Assembly: GCF_029813785.1 (NCBI RefSeq)
Contig: NZ_JARVKY010000008.1
Location: 186,001 to 250,000, forward strand
DNA length: 64,000 nt
Direction: 5' to 3'
Source of the DNA: Streptomyces sp. DH41
GTDB lineage: Bacteria > Actinomycetota > Actinomycetes > Streptomycetales > Streptomycetaceae
In this document: positions 32,475-41,011 of the stretch, in pieces
How the letters are laid out: every line of letters begins with the position of its first letter
Position numbering within the stretch: position 1 is the stretch's first letter
Notes under the pieces: model-generated
Told to the model about the DNA's origin: nothing
Seen by the model: only the letters and a program-made list of their open reading frames with translations
The model's database searches: none
Program-made: the position numbers and the translations under genes

Positions 32475-33281
32475 ATGATCACATCGAAGGCCTTGAGCTC
32501 GTCGCTCGGGGTGGAGTTCACCGGCGTGACGGACCCACTCGACGACGCCTTTGTCCACCGGGCGGCCGAGGCCCTCACATGGCGCGGGGTCATCCTCGCG
32601 CGTGGGCTGCACCTCGACGACGAGCAGCAGTTGGCGTTCAGCCGTACGCTCGGGGAGGTGGTCGCGCTGCGCGACCAGGAAATCTTTCCGATCTCCATCA
32701 ACCCGGCCAAGAGCAAGAGCGCCAAGTACCTGAAGGGCGCGTTCTACTGGCACCTGGACGGCACCAGCGACGATGTGCCCGTCAAGGCAACCACGCTCAC
32801 CGCCCGCCATGTCGCCACGGTCGGTGGCGGCACCGAGTTCGCCAGCACCTACGCGGCGTACGAGAACCTGCCGGAGAAGGAACGCGAGCGGTACGAGTCG
32901 CTGCGCGTGGTGCACAGCTTCGAGGCGTCCCAGCGGCTGGTGAACCCGGACCCCACCGAGAAGGAGCTGGCCGCCTGGCGGACCCAGCCCAGCCACGAGA
33001 TGTCCCTGGTGTGGCACCGCAGGGACGGGCGCCGTTCCCTGGTGACCGGCACCACCGCCGACCACATCGTCGGGATGGACCCCGACGAGAGCCGCGCCCT
33101 GCTCGACGAACTGCTCGACTGGACCACCCAGGAGCGCTTCCGTTACACCCACGACTGGGAGGTCGGCGACCTTGTGGTCTGGGACAACACCGGGATACTG
33201 CACCGCGCGCTGCCCTACGACGAGAGTTCGGAGCGGCTGCTGCACCGCACGACCGTCGTCGGCGACGAGGCGTTCGCGTGA
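32475..33281 (+). CDS. TauD/TfdA-family Fe(II)/2-oxoglutarate dioxygenase
   Basis: 268 aa from ATG 32475 with GAAGGGG upstream; a start at 32445 would lie inside the operator. Iron ligands: HxD in AFYWHLDGTSDD (about 95-106) and the distal His in NTGILHRALPYD. The 2-oxoglutarate Arg is in RLLHRTTVVGDE. Such enzymes hydroxylate or oxidatively cleave substrates (taurine, 2,4-D, alpha-ketoglutarate-coupled side-chain oxidation). First gene of a three-gene operon with an SDR and a CMD protein, all overlapping by 4 bp. Confidence 0.93.
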   Translation: MITSKALSSSLGVEFTGVTDPLDDAFVHRAAEALTWRGVILARGLHLDDEQQLAFSRTLGEVVALRDQEIFPISINPAKSKSAKYLKGAFYWHLDGTSDDVPVKATTLTARHVATVGGGTEFASTYAAYENLPEKERERYESLRVVHSFEASQRLVNPDPTEKELAAWRTQPSHEMSLVWHRRDGRRSLVTGTTADHIVGMDPDESRALLDELLDWTTQERFRYTHDWEVGDLVVWDNTGILHRALPYDESSERLLHRTTVVGDEAFA

Positions 33282-33991
33282 GCGGCGCGAGGACGGCCGT
33301 CGTCACCGGTGGTGCCTCCGGCATCGGTCGGGCGATCGCGCGGCGGCTCACCGCCGACGGTCTCGAGGTCGCCGTCTTCGACATCGCGCCGGCCGAGGAA
33401 GGCCACGCGCTGACCGTAGACATCACCGACCGCGCACAGGTCGACAAGGCGATGGAAGCGGTGCGCGACCGCTACGGTCCGGTCTCCGTCCTGGTCAACG
33501 CGGCGGGCAAGGACGGCTTCACCCGGTTCTCGGAGCTGTCGTTCGAGGAGTGGCAGCGCGTCGTGGACATCAACCTCAACGGGGTGTACCACTGCGTGCA
33601 GTCGGCGCTGCCGGACATGTGGGAGGGGCGCTGGGGACGGATCGTGAACATCTCCTCGTCCAGCGCCCATTCCGGCCAGCCCTTCATGGCCCACTACGTC
33701 GCCGCCAAGTCCGCGGTGAACGGACTGACCAAGTCCCTCGCCCTGGAGCTGGGCCCGCGGGGCATCACCGTCAACGCCGTGCCGCCCGGTTTCATCGACA
33801 CCCCGATGCTGCGCACCGCAGAACAGCGGCAGCGGCTCGGCGGCACCATCGAGGAGCACATCGCCCGGACCCCGGTCCGCCGGGTCGGTCGTCCGGAGGA
33901 CATCGCGGCGACCTGCTCCTTCCTGGTGAGCGAGGAAGCGGGTTACATCACGGGGCAGATCATCGGTGTGAACGGGGGGCGCAACACATGA
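33278..33991 (+). CDS. SDR-family dehydrogenase (FabG/BadH-like)
   Basis: 237 aa from GTG 33278, overlapping the dioxygenase stop. Cofactor motif AVVTGGASGIGRAIARRL, then VNAAGKDGFTRFSE, VDINLNGVYHCVQSALPDM, catalytic Ser in NISSSSAHSGQ and the pair in HYVAAKSAVNGL. The pattern is closest to FabG and 2-hydroxycyclohexanecarboxyl-CoA dehydrogenase (BadH). A role in oxidising a hydroxyl made by the preceding dioxygenase is plausible. Confidence 0.9.
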   Translation: MSGARTAVVTGGASGIGRAIARRLTADGLEVAVFDIAPAEEGHALTVDITDRAQVDKAMEAVRDRYGPVSVLVNAAGKDGFTRFSELSFEEWQRVVDINLNGVYHCVQSALPDMWEGRWGRIVNISSSSAHSGQPFMAHYVAAKSAVNGLTKSLALELGPRGITVNAVPPGFIDTPMLRTAEQRQRLGGTIEEHIARTPVRRVGRPEDIAATCSFLVSEEAGYITGQIIGVNGGRNT

Positions 33992-34509
33992 CGAGGGTGT
34001 CCCCCGTCCCGTACGAGGAGTGGGACGCCGAGACGCTCCGACCGCTGACGGGCGGGCGGGAGGTGCCTCCCTCGAACGTCCTCGGCCTGCTGCTCCGCCA
34101 CCCGGCGCTCGCCAGGTCGTTCCTCACCTTCTCCGCCCATCTCCTGGCCCGCAACACCTTGCCGGAGAGGATGCGCGAGCTGGCGATCCTGCGGGTGGCC
34201 TGGCGTCGCCGATGCGCGTACGAATGGGAGCAGCACGTGCTCATCGGCCGTGAGGCCGGCGTGACGGAAGAGGACCTGGAGCAGGTACGGACGGGCGCCG
34301 CCACGCCGGTGAACCGGGCCGTCGACGAACTGGAGACCGCGTTCACCCTCTCCGACGCCACCTACGCGGAGCTGGCCAAGGAGCTGGACGAACGGCAGCT
34401 GCTGGACTTCGTGTTCACGGTGGGGGCCTACGGGATGCTGGCGGCGGCGTTGAACACGTTCCAGGTGGAACCGGATTCCGGTCTCGGTGACGAAGGGGGT
34501 CTTCGCTGA
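33988..34509 (+). CDS. Carboxymuconolactone decarboxylase (CMD) family protein
   Basis: 173 aa from ATG 33988 (ATGA). AhpD/CMD-like helical protein: LLRHPALARSFLTFSAHLLA, then LPERMRELAILRVAWRRRCA, EWEQHVLIGREAGVTEEDLE and DFVFTVGAYGMLAAAL. The Cys and His (RRRCAYEWEQHVL) match the CxxxxxxH arrangement of 4-carboxymuconolactone decarboxylase-like proteins in steroid and terpenoid clusters. Function is unproven, but a lyase or decarboxylase acting after the SDR is reasonable. Confidence 0.86.
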   Translation: MTRVSPVPYEEWDAETLRPLTGGREVPPSNVLGLLLRHPALARSFLTFSAHLLARNTLPERMRELAILRVAWRRRCAYEWEQHVLIGREAGVTEEDLEQVRTGAATPVNRAVDELETAFTLSDATYAELAKELDERQLLDFVFTVGAYGMLAAALNTFQVEPDSGLGDEGGLR

Positions 34510-34541
34510 GGCCGGTGGTCACCGGCCCCGCACTCGCGGGG
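34510..34541. terminator. Tandem hairpins between convergent genes
   Basis: GGCCGGTG-gt-CACCGGCC (34510-34527) overlaps CCCCGC-actc-GCGGGG (34526-34541). The two stems share two bases, so they are mutually exclusive at the edge. They separate the CMD gene (+) from the membrane protein (-). Confidence 0.6.
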
Positions 34542-34565
34542 CTCGACGAACGTGAGGGGCGGCCC

Positions 34566-35675
34566 TCATAGGACAGCTCGGGCGGTGGGCGCCTGACCGC
34601 CGAGCGCCTGCTGGACCCGATCGACGAGAGTGCGTGTCAGAATCTCGAGGTGGTCGCCGCCGTACGCTTCCGTCCAGTCGAGCGCCTCGATGTCATAGGT
34701 GACGCCGGCCACCACACTGCCGATCCTTACCATGGAGACCACGGTCTTGGAGTCCCTGCCATGTCTGCTGACGGCGTGGCTTTCGTCTCCGAGGGTCGGC
34801 AGCGCCATGGAGGGCGGAGATTCCTGCCTCAGCGACCTGTAGGCCGCTTGAGCGGCTTCCACCCCTGCGAAGGGGTAGACCCTGAAGTGGGCCACGTTGT
34901 TCGTCGCCGGGTCCTGGTATGCGGCTTCGCCACAGAACAACAGATCGGGTTGTTCGCTGCCGCACTGCTCCGTGGAGGCTTCGAGCACGCTCGCGTCGTT
35001 CTCCTGCGTCCAGCCGCCGGGCACAGCATCCAACCCGGGAAGGACCGACTCCACCACCTCTCGGTCCTCAAGAACCGGACGTGGCTGCCCCTCCGCGAGC
35101 GGGTCCCCCACGCCGTCCGTGGGAGCGCCGGAACCTCCCACTGCTCCGGTGGACTCCTGCCAGGGTGCTGCGCCGACTCCCTGCCCTGGCGACTCGTCCC
35201 CGCCGATCGCACGCACGCCGCCGTACACGGCGAGTGCCACGATCCCCAGCATGACGGCGACCAGCGCGACCAAGGCCCCCGGGCCGCCTCGGGAGGTCGA
35301 GATCGTCAGTGGGCCGAGGGAGATGTTGCTACCGCGCAGCCGGTTGCCGTCCCCGATGACCACGCTGCCGGTCGGTGCCGGCGGCACCGGGGGCGGCGGC
35401 GGTGCTTCGAGCAGCGCGATCAGTCGATGGGCGAAGGCCGGATCGGCGTCGAGGGCATCCCGCAACACAGCATGGAGCCGATCGGCCGCCGTCGAGTCCT
35501 CGGGGTCCTGGTCCAGCCCTGTGAGGGCTGCCTGACCTTGCTCCGTGCCCCTCAACCGGTCCCTCACCAAACCGGAGACCGCCTGTACCGTGCCCGTGCC
35601 GATCGCGGTCCCCGCACCCGTGACCGCGGCCACGACGAGTGGCACGACCGCCGACGCCAAGCCCGCTGTGTCCAT
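34566..35675 (-). CDS. Single-pass membrane protein of unknown function with a GDGN-GSNIS motif
   Basis: 369 aa from ATG 35675 with GAGGGGGG upstream. I do not recognise a named family. Residues 1-90 are an Ala-rich helical region, 91-100 a Pro tract, 103-121 read GSVVIGDGNRLRGSNISLG, 133-153 is a membrane helix, and 160-369 an outer domain with four Cys-containing or Trp segments. The GDGN-GSN block recalls short beta/amyloid-like signalling motifs seen beside bacterial NLR and effector proteins, but only by eye. It has no operator site and lies between catabolic operons, so it may be an unrelated resident gene. Confidence 0.7.
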   Translation of the reverse strand: MDTAGLASAVVPLVVAAVTGAGTAIGTGTVQAVSGLVRDRLRGTEQGQAALTGLDQDPEDSTAADRLHAVLRDALDADPAFAHRLIALLEAPPPPPVPPAPTGSVVIGDGNRLRGSNISLGPLTISTSRGGPGALVALVAVMLGIVALAVYGGVRAIGGDESPGQGVGAAPWQESTGAVGGSGAPTDGVGDPLAEGQPRPVLEDREVVESVLPGLDAVPGGWTQENDASVLEASTEQCGSEQPDLLFCGEAAYQDPATNNVAHFRVYPFAGVEAAQAAYRSLRQESPPSMALPTLGDESHAVSRHGRDSKTVVSMVRIGSVVAGVTYDIEALDWTEAYGGDHLEILTRTLVDRVQQALGGQAPTARAVL

Positions 35676-35859
35676 GACATCCCCCCTCGTGTAGAGGCAA
35701 GTATGAAGTGCGCCGGCCAAGAATGGGAGGGGCCTGGCCCCGTGGACACCCTGGGGCAGCCCCTCCCTGGTGGCGACGGACGCGCGTGAGGCGCCCTCGC
35801 CGTGGGCGCGTGCACGGGTCGGTCCGGCTTCGACTCGGGCCGCCCCGGTAACGCGCTCC

Positions 35860-36651
35860 TCAACCCTGCTTCACTCGCTGCTTCATGTCGTCCAGTCCGG
35901 TCAGGATCGGGAAACCGCCCACGCTGAGCGCGTTGCCGTGCCCGGTCTGGTGGACGTCGAAGACGGACTGGAGCGCGGCGTAGAAGCCCTGGACGTCCAG
36001 GGTCTGGTTGACGGCCCGCTTGGCCTGGCGCAGGCCGAAGGGCGGCATCTTCGCGATCTTTTCGGCAAGCTCGCGGGCGGATTCGTCGAGCCGGTCGAGC
36101 GGGACGACCCGGTTCACCATCCCGACCTGCTCGGCCTCGCTGGCGGTGAGGGGTCTGCCGGTGAACAGGATCTCCTTGGCCTTGCGCGGTCCCAGCTCCC
36201 ACGTGTGCCCGTGGTACTCGACCCCGCCGATGCCCATGTGCACCACGGGGTCGGAGAACTCGGCGTTCTCCGCGGCGACGATCAGGTCGCACGGCCAGCA
36301 CAGCATCAGCCCGGCGGCGATGCACTTGCCCTGCACTGCGGCGATGGTGGGCTTGGGGATGTTGCGCCACTTCAGCGAGTACTCGAGGTAGCGCCGCGCC
36401 TCCGTGTTGTAGATCCACTCCAGGGTGATCTCGTCGGGGCCGGGCCAGCGGTCCTTCAGGTCGTGTCCGGCGGAGAAGTGCCGGCCGTTGGCACGCAGCA
36501 CGACCACACGGACCTCCTCGTCCCCGGCCGCGCGGGTCCAGGCGGCGTCCAGGTCGTCGAGGAGGGACATGGTCTGGGCGTTGGCGGCCTCGGGGCGGTT
36601 GAGCGTGATGGCGGCGACGCCGCCTTCCGCTTCGTACAGGATCTGGTCCAT
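35860..36651 (-). CDS. Enoyl-CoA hydratase/isomerase-family protein
   Basis: 263 aa from ATG 36651 (MDQILYEAEGGVAAITLNRP). Oxyanion loop FSAGHDLKDRW, second loop GKCIAAGLMLCWPCDLIVAA, then DPVVHMGIGGVEYHGHTWEL. The two hydratase Glu positions are not obvious (Val-His-Met and Gly-Val-Glu are present instead), as in several EchA members of actinobacterial steroid and lipid regulons. It follows an acyl-CoA dehydrogenase pair by 10 bp, so hydration of the enoyl-CoA they produce is the simplest role. Confidence 0.88.
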   Translation of the reverse strand: MDQILYEAEGGVAAITLNRPEAANAQTMSLLDDLDAAWTRAAGDEEVRVVVLRANGRHFSAGHDLKDRWPGPDEITLEWIYNTEARRYLEYSLKWRNIPKPTIAAVQGKCIAAGLMLCWPCDLIVAAENAEFSDPVVHMGIGGVEYHGHTWELGPRKAKEILFTGRPLTASEAEQVGMVNRVVPLDRLDESARELAEKIAKMPPFGLRQAKRAVNQTLDVQGFYAALQSVFDVHQTGHGNALSVGGFPILTGLDDMKQRVKQG

Positions 36652-36661
36652 GACCGGCGTC

Positions 36662-37819
36662 CTAACGCGGTAGGCCGAGGATGCGCTCGGCGATGATGTT
36701 GCGCTGAATCTCACTGGTGCCACCGGCGATGGTGCCGGCGAAGCTGCGCGCGTAGCGTTCGAACCAGCTGGAGACGAAGTCCTCGTGGTGCATGTGGTGG
36801 AACGGACCGGTGCGGGCGGGGTGCGCCAGCGCGTCGGCGCCGTGCGCCTCCAGGGCGTGCAGGGTGGCCGACTGGACGGCCTCGGAGCCCAGCAGTTTGA
36901 GTACGGAGATCTCGGCGGGATTGCGGTCCGGGCCCAGTTGCCGATGGCCTAGCAGCCTCAGGGCCGTCAGGTCCATGAGGAGGGTGGCGTACCACTCCTG
37001 GCCGGCGCCGGCGTCCCCGGCGTCGCGGACCAGGTCCTGGAGCCGTTCGGCGTACGACAGCCACAGCAGGGTGCGTTCGTGGCCGAGGGAGCCGTTGGCC
37101 ACCCGCCAGCCCTCGTTGAGGGGGCCCACCAGATTCTCGCGCGGTACGTGTACGTCGGCGAGAAAGACCTCGTTGAAGTCGTGGTCGTCCTCGGCGGCGA
37201 TCGACCCGAAAGGGCGGCGGACGACACCCTCGGCGGCGGTCGGTATCAGCAGCGCGCTGATCCCCTTGTGTTTGGGGGCGCCGGGGTCGGTGCGGACGAA
37301 GGTGAGGAGTACGTCGGCGTCGTGGGCGCCGGAAGTCCAGATCTTCTGCCCGTTCACCGTGAAGGTGTCCCCGTGGAGGACGGCCCGGGTGCGCAGCGAG
37401 GCCAGGTCGGAGCCCGCCTCGGGCTCGCTCATGCCGAGCGCGGCGGTGATCTCGGCCCGCAGGATCGGCACGGCCCAGCGCGTCTTCTGTTCCTCGGTGC
37501 CGAAGGTGAGCAGGGACGCGGCGATGATGCCCAGGCCCTGGGGGTTGAAGCTGTGGTAGATCCGGCGGCGGGCCAGCTCCTCCAGGTGGGCGAGCTGCTG
37601 CGGCAGGGTGGCCCCCCGGCCGCCGTACTCGGGTGGCTGCCCGGGCAGCAGCCAGCCGTGCTCGAAGAGGGTGCGCTGCCATCGGCGGGCCCAGTCGGGG
37701 ACGTGTGCACTGGAGTGGGAGCGTTCGCGTGCCTCGGCCTCGGTCGGGAGACGGGCGTCGAGGAAGGCGGAGAACTGGGCGCGGAACTCCTCCACCTCGG
37801 GGTCGTCGGCGAGCTTCAT
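36662..37819 (-). CDS. Acyl-CoA dehydrogenase, subunit with C-terminal TSE motif
   Basis: 385 aa from ATG 37819, overlapping the companion subunit by 4 bp. Blocks: WLLPGQPPEYGGRGATLPQQ, TAALGMSEPEAGSDLASLRT, NGQKIWTSGAHDADVLLTFV, and the C-terminal AGTIAGGTSEIQRNIIAERI. This is the FadE type used in steroid side-chain oxidation, where two different subunits form an alpha2beta2 tetramer. The directly coupled smaller gene supports that assembly. It dehydrogenates an acyl-CoA to the 2-enoyl-CoA with FAD. Confidence 0.92.
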   Translation of the reverse strand: MKLADDPEVEEFRAQFSAFLDARLPTEAEARERSHSSAHVPDWARRWQRTLFEHGWLLPGQPPEYGGRGATLPQQLAHLEELARRRIYHSFNPQGLGIIAASLLTFGTEEQKTRWAVPILRAEITAALGMSEPEAGSDLASLRTRAVLHGDTFTVNGQKIWTSGAHDADVLLTFVRTDPGAPKHKGISALLIPTAAEGVVRRPFGSIAAEDDHDFNEVFLADVHVPRENLVGPLNEGWRVANGSLGHERTLLWLSYAERLQDLVRDAGDAGAGQEWYATLLMDLTALRLLGHRQLGPDRNPAEISVLKLLGSEAVQSATLHALEAHGADALAHPARTGPFHHMHHEDFVSSWFERYARSFAGTIAGGTSEIQRNIIAERILGLPR

Positions 37820-38670
37820 GCGGTCAGCAGGGCCTTCCTGTGAGCGGACGCGGTGCCGAGCAGCAGGTCGCAGGCCTGGGCCCGCTTCAGGTGCAGTTGC
37901 AGCTCGTTCTCCCAGGTGAAGCCCATAGCTCCGAAGAGCTGCAGGCCGTGCCGGAAGACCAGTCGCTGGCACTCCCCCGCCGCCGCCTTCGCCATGTGGG
38001 CGGCCTTGGTGCGGCGCGGATCGTCCTCGGCGATCGTGAGCGCGGAGAAGTGGGTGAGAGCGCGTGCCCGCTCCACGGCCACGTGCATGTCGGCCGCCTT
38101 GTGCTTGACCGCCTGGAAGGAGCCGAGCACCTGACCGAACTGCGTGCGCTGCTTCACGTGTGCGAGGACCAGGTCGAGGACGCGGCGGCAGGCGCCGACG
38201 GCGGTGGCCGCGAGCCCGGTCAGGGCGAGGTCGGGGACGCCGGCGGCAAGGGCCTGCGCGTCGACGTGGGCCACATGCACGTGCGGGTCGAGGATGCCGA
38301 CCCGCTGGGCGCCGAGATCCGCTCCCGGGACGACGATGACCCCGCCCGTCGTGAGCAGCGCGACCTCGTCGGCGCGGTCGGCCTCCAGGACGTAGCGGCC
38401 GACGCCGTCGAAGACGGCCGTGCCACTGCCTTCGGGCAATCGGCCGGTCAGCGGTGCGAACCAGGTGGCGGTGGCCAGGAACGGGGTCGGGTCCGCCGCG
38501 TACCCCAGCTCCTCCAGGATCAGGGCCAGTTCCAGCGGGGGTGCCTCCAGCCATCCCAGACTCCGATAGGTCTCCCACTGCCGGTCCTCGGGCTGCGGCC
38601 GCACCTTCGCGACCGTCTCGCGCACCGCGCGGCGCAGCATCCGCTGCTCCTCGTCGAGTTCGAACTCCAC
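37816..38670 (-). CDS. Acyl-CoA dehydrogenase, short companion subunit
   Basis: 284 aa from GTG 38670 with GGAGG upstream. The N-terminal domain is reduced. The C-terminal helical domain keeps the FAD-contact RTQFGQVLGSFQAVKHKAAD and LQLFGAMGFTWENELQLHL. The usual catalytic loop is absent, as expected for the second subunit of alpha2beta2 FadE pairs. It heads a three-gene operon with the partner subunit and a hydratase, transcribed from the operator at 38728-38742 and divergent from a TetR gene. Confidence 0.9.
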   Translation of the reverse strand: MEFELDEEQRMLRRAVRETVAKVRPQPEDRQWETYRSLGWLEAPPLELALILEELGYAADPTPFLATATWFAPLTGRLPEGSGTAVFDGVGRYVLEADRADEVALLTTGGVIVVPGADLGAQRVGILDPHVHVAHVDAQALAAGVPDLALTGLAATAVGACRRVLDLVLAHVKQRTQFGQVLGSFQAVKHKAADMHVAVERARALTHFSALTIAEDDPRRTKAAHMAKAAAGECQRLVFRHGLQLFGAMGFTWENELQLHLKRAQACDLLLGTASAHRKALLTA

Positions 38671-38727
38671 GCCCGGCCTCCGCTCTCCTGCGGTCTTGGT
38701 GGCGTCCTCTGTGGCAGGAATCGACGC

Positions 38728-38742
38728 GAGAATAGCATTCTC
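38728..38742. promoter_or_regulatory. Operator GAGAAT-N3-ATTCTC, site G
   Basis: GAGAATAGCATTCTC, a perfect 6-3-6 palindrome between the ACAD operon (-) and the TetR gene (+). This is the only site adjacent to a TetR gene, which makes that protein the leading candidate regulator. Confidence 0.82.
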
Positions 38743-38835
38743 GTCAGACGGAAGTAAGAGTCTTGTTACACGCGGAGGCCGATTCGGTAGGGGGGATGCC
38801 TCCCCTTTTCACATACGTGGAGTACCGTTCTACTC

Positions 38836-39627
38836 ATGAGTGTCGTCCCCGCCGAACCGGTCGAGTCCCCTGAGCCCGCGTGGCGGCAGCGCGCCGTCGA
38901 GCGATCCACCCGGGCCGCGAAGCTGCGCGCCGAGCAGCGCGTGCAGCGTTTCCTGGACGCGGCCCAGGAACTGATCGCGGACAAGGGCACCACGGATTTC
39001 ACGGTGCAGGAAGTCGTGGAGCGCTCCCGCCAGTCGCTGCGGAGTTTCTACCAGCACTTCGACGGCAAGCACGAGCTGCTGCTCGCCCTCTTCGAGGACG
39101 CGCTGTCGAGGTCGGCCACCGAGATGCGGGAGAAGCTCTCCACCGTGACCGGTCCACTGGACCGGCTCAAGGTCGCGGTGGATCTGCTGTACGACTCCTC
39201 CACACCGCGCGAGGGACAGCAGTCCCCGCTCTTCACCGACTTCGCCATTCAGTTGCTGGTCAGTCACCCGGACCAGGTGGCCACCGCCCACCTGCCCCTG
39301 CTCGCCCTCTTCACGGAGCTGGTGGAAGACGCGGTGAAGGCCGGCCAGGCCGTCACGCCCAGGCCACGCCGTACCGCCTCCTTGATCATGCAGACGGCGA
39401 TGTTCACGGCCCAGGCCCCCGCCGCTCCGGTCGGGGCACAGCCTTCCCGGATCGGTGCGGAGGACGTCTGGGAGTTCTGCCTGGGTGGCATCACCGGGGC
39501 GGGACAGGCGACCGGCGGGGACGAGTCCGGCACCCAGAAGGCCGCCGCCACCAAGAAGGCAGCGGCGAAGCGGACCACCGCCAAGAAGTCCGCCGCCCCC
39601 AAGGGCGCCACGCGAACCAAGGCCTAA
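38836..39627 (+). CDS. TetR-family regulator with a Lys/Ala-rich histone-like tail
   Basis: 263 aa, longer than the usual 190-220. HTH: RVQRFLDAAQELIADKG, then FTVQEVVERSRQSLRSFYQHF and DGKHELLLALFEDAL. The N-terminal arm is basic (WRQRAVERSTRAAKLRAEQR). The last 31 residues read as KKAAAKRTTAKKSAAPKG and similar repeats, as in histone H1 or actinobacterial HU tails, which would add nonspecific DNA affinity. It is divergent from an operator-bearing operon and encoded centrally in the island. I infer it represses the GAGAAT regulon, with an acyl-CoA as likely inducer. Confidence 0.9.
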   Translation: MSVVPAEPVESPEPAWRQRAVERSTRAAKLRAEQRVQRFLDAAQELIADKGTTDFTVQEVVERSRQSLRSFYQHFDGKHELLLALFEDALSRSATEMREKLSTVTGPLDRLKVAVDLLYDSSTPREGQQSPLFTDFAIQLLVSHPDQVATAHLPLLALFTELVEDAVKAGQAVTPRPRRTASLIMQTAMFTAQAPAAPVGAQPSRIGAEDVWEFCLGGITGAGQATGGDESGTQKAAATKKAAAKRTTAKKSAAPKGATRTKA

Positions 39628-39649
39628 CCCCACCCGTCGTTCGAACCTG

Positions 39650-39675
39650 AAGGGCCCGCACCCGTGCGGGCCCTT
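39650..39675 (+). terminator. Intrinsic terminator after the TetR gene
   Basis: Perfect 11-bp stem AAGGGCCCGCA / TGCGGGCCCTT with a 4-nt loop, followed by CTCTCG. It isolates the TetR transcript from the next operon. Confidence 0.8.
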
Positions 39676-39746
39676 CTCTCGTGTCGCACCGATCGCATGC
39701 CGCACCGATCGCGCCCGCACGGCAACCGCCCGATGGGTCGAGGCAG

Positions 39747-39775
39747 TTGACGCCTCTTTCGGTCTGACCTTTGAT
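39747..39775 (+). promoter_or_regulatory. Sigma-70-like promoter overlapping GntR operator copy 1
   Basis: TTGACG, 17 bp, TTTGAT. The spacer and -10 overlap TCGGTCTGACCTTT (39759-39772), which contains the palindrome GGTC-T-GACC. The same 14-mer recurs at 42711-42724. Confidence 0.6.
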
Positions 39776-39815
39776 ATGTTTCACACATCAGCAACCGGCA
39801 GAGGGGTTCCCCGCC

Positions 39816-40982
39816 GTGGATTTCGAGCTGACCGAGGACCAGGAGACGATCCGCAAGGCTGTGGCCGGTCTCCTGCGCGACTTCGACGACCGGTACTGGA
39901 TGGAGAAGGACCGCGACCACGCCTTCCCCGAGGAGTTCTACGCCACCGTCGCCGGCGGCGGCTGGCTCGGCATCACGATCCCCGAGGAGTACGGCGGCCA
40001 CGGCCTCGGCATCACCGAGGCGACGCTTCTGCTGGAGGAGGTGGCCCGCTCGGGGGGCGGGATGAACGCCGCCAGCGCCATCCACCTGTCGATCTTCGGC
40101 ATGCATCCGGTCGTGGTGCACGGTTCCGACGAGCTGAAGCGACGCACACTCCCCCGCGTCGCGGACGGTGACCTGCACGTCTGCTTCGGGGTCACCGAGC
40201 CCGGCGCGGGCCTGGACACGACGCGTATCACCACGTACGCCCGGCGGGACGGCGACCACTATGTCGTCAGCGGCCGCAAGGTGTGGATCTCCAAGGCAGT
40301 GGAGTCGGAGAAGATCCTGCTGCTGACCCGCACCTCCCGGCGGGACGAGGTCGCGAAGCCGACCGACGGCATGACCCTGTTCCTCACCGACCTCGACCGC
40401 GACCACGTGGACATCCGGCCGATCCCGAAGATGGGGCGCAACGCCGTCACCTCGAACGAGCTGTTCATCGACGAGTTGCGGGTCCCCGCCCGGGACCGGG
40501 TCGGCGAGGAGGGCCAGGGATTCCGTTATCTGCTCGACGGCCTCAACCCCGAGCGGATGCTGATCGCCGCCGAGGCCCTGGGCATCGGCCGGGTGGCACT
40601 GGACCGGGCGGTGGCCTACGGCTGTGACCGTGAGGTGTTCGGGCGGCCCATCGGCATGAACCAGGGCATCCAGTTCCCGCTCGCCGACTCGCTCGCCCGG
40701 CTCGACGCGGCGGAGCTCGTGCTGCGCAAGGCGACCTGGCTGTACGACCGGGGGCGGCCCTGTGGGCGGGAGGCGAACACCGCCAAGTACCTGTGCGCAG
40801 ACGCCGGATTCACGGCCGCCGACCGCGCGCTCCAGACGCACGGCGGGATGGGCTACTCCGAGGAGTATCCCGTGGCCCGCTTCTTCCGTGAGGCCCGGCT
40901 GATGCGCATCGCGCCGGTCAGCCAGGAGATGGTTCTGAACTACCTGGGGTCCCACACCCTGGGACTGCCACGCAGCTACTGA
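39816..40982 (+). CDS. Acyl-CoA dehydrogenase
   Basis: 388 aa from GTG 39816 (MDFELTEDQETIRKAVAGLL) with GAGGGG upstream. Full-length enzyme: LGITIPEEYGGHGLGITEAT, CFGVTEPGAGLDTTRITTYA, then RKVWISKAVESEKILLLTR, and C-terminal LQTHGGMGYSEEYPVARFF. The catalytic Glu is probably in APVSQEMVLN. Unlike the two paired systems, it looks like a self-sufficient homotetrameric dehydrogenase. It is first in an operon with an SDR and the GntR regulator, and its promoter carries the GntR-type palindrome, so it is probably locally controlled. Confidence 0.93.
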   Translation: MDFELTEDQETIRKAVAGLLRDFDDRYWMEKDRDHAFPEEFYATVAGGGWLGITIPEEYGGHGLGITEATLLLEEVARSGGGMNAASAIHLSIFGMHPVVVHGSDELKRRTLPRVADGDLHVCFGVTEPGAGLDTTRITTYARRDGDHYVVSGRKVWISKAVESEKILLLTRTSRRDEVAKPTDGMTLFLTDLDRDHVDIRPIPKMGRNAVTSNELFIDELRVPARDRVGEEGQGFRYLLDGLNPERMLIAAEALGIGRVALDRAVAYGCDREVFGRPIGMNQGIQFPLADSLARLDAAELVLRKATWLYDRGRPCGREANTAKYLCADAGFTAADRALQTHGGMGYSEEYPVARFFREARLMRIAPVSQEMVLNYLGSHTLGLPRSY

Positions 40983-41011
40983 CCTGCACCATCGACGACC
41001 AGGAGCCAGGG

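Noticed and set aside
35564..36418. 284-residue open frame overlapping the hydratase and membrane protein genes
   Set aside because: Arg/Pro/Gly-rich with no domain; it is an off-frame reading of the hydratase at 35860.
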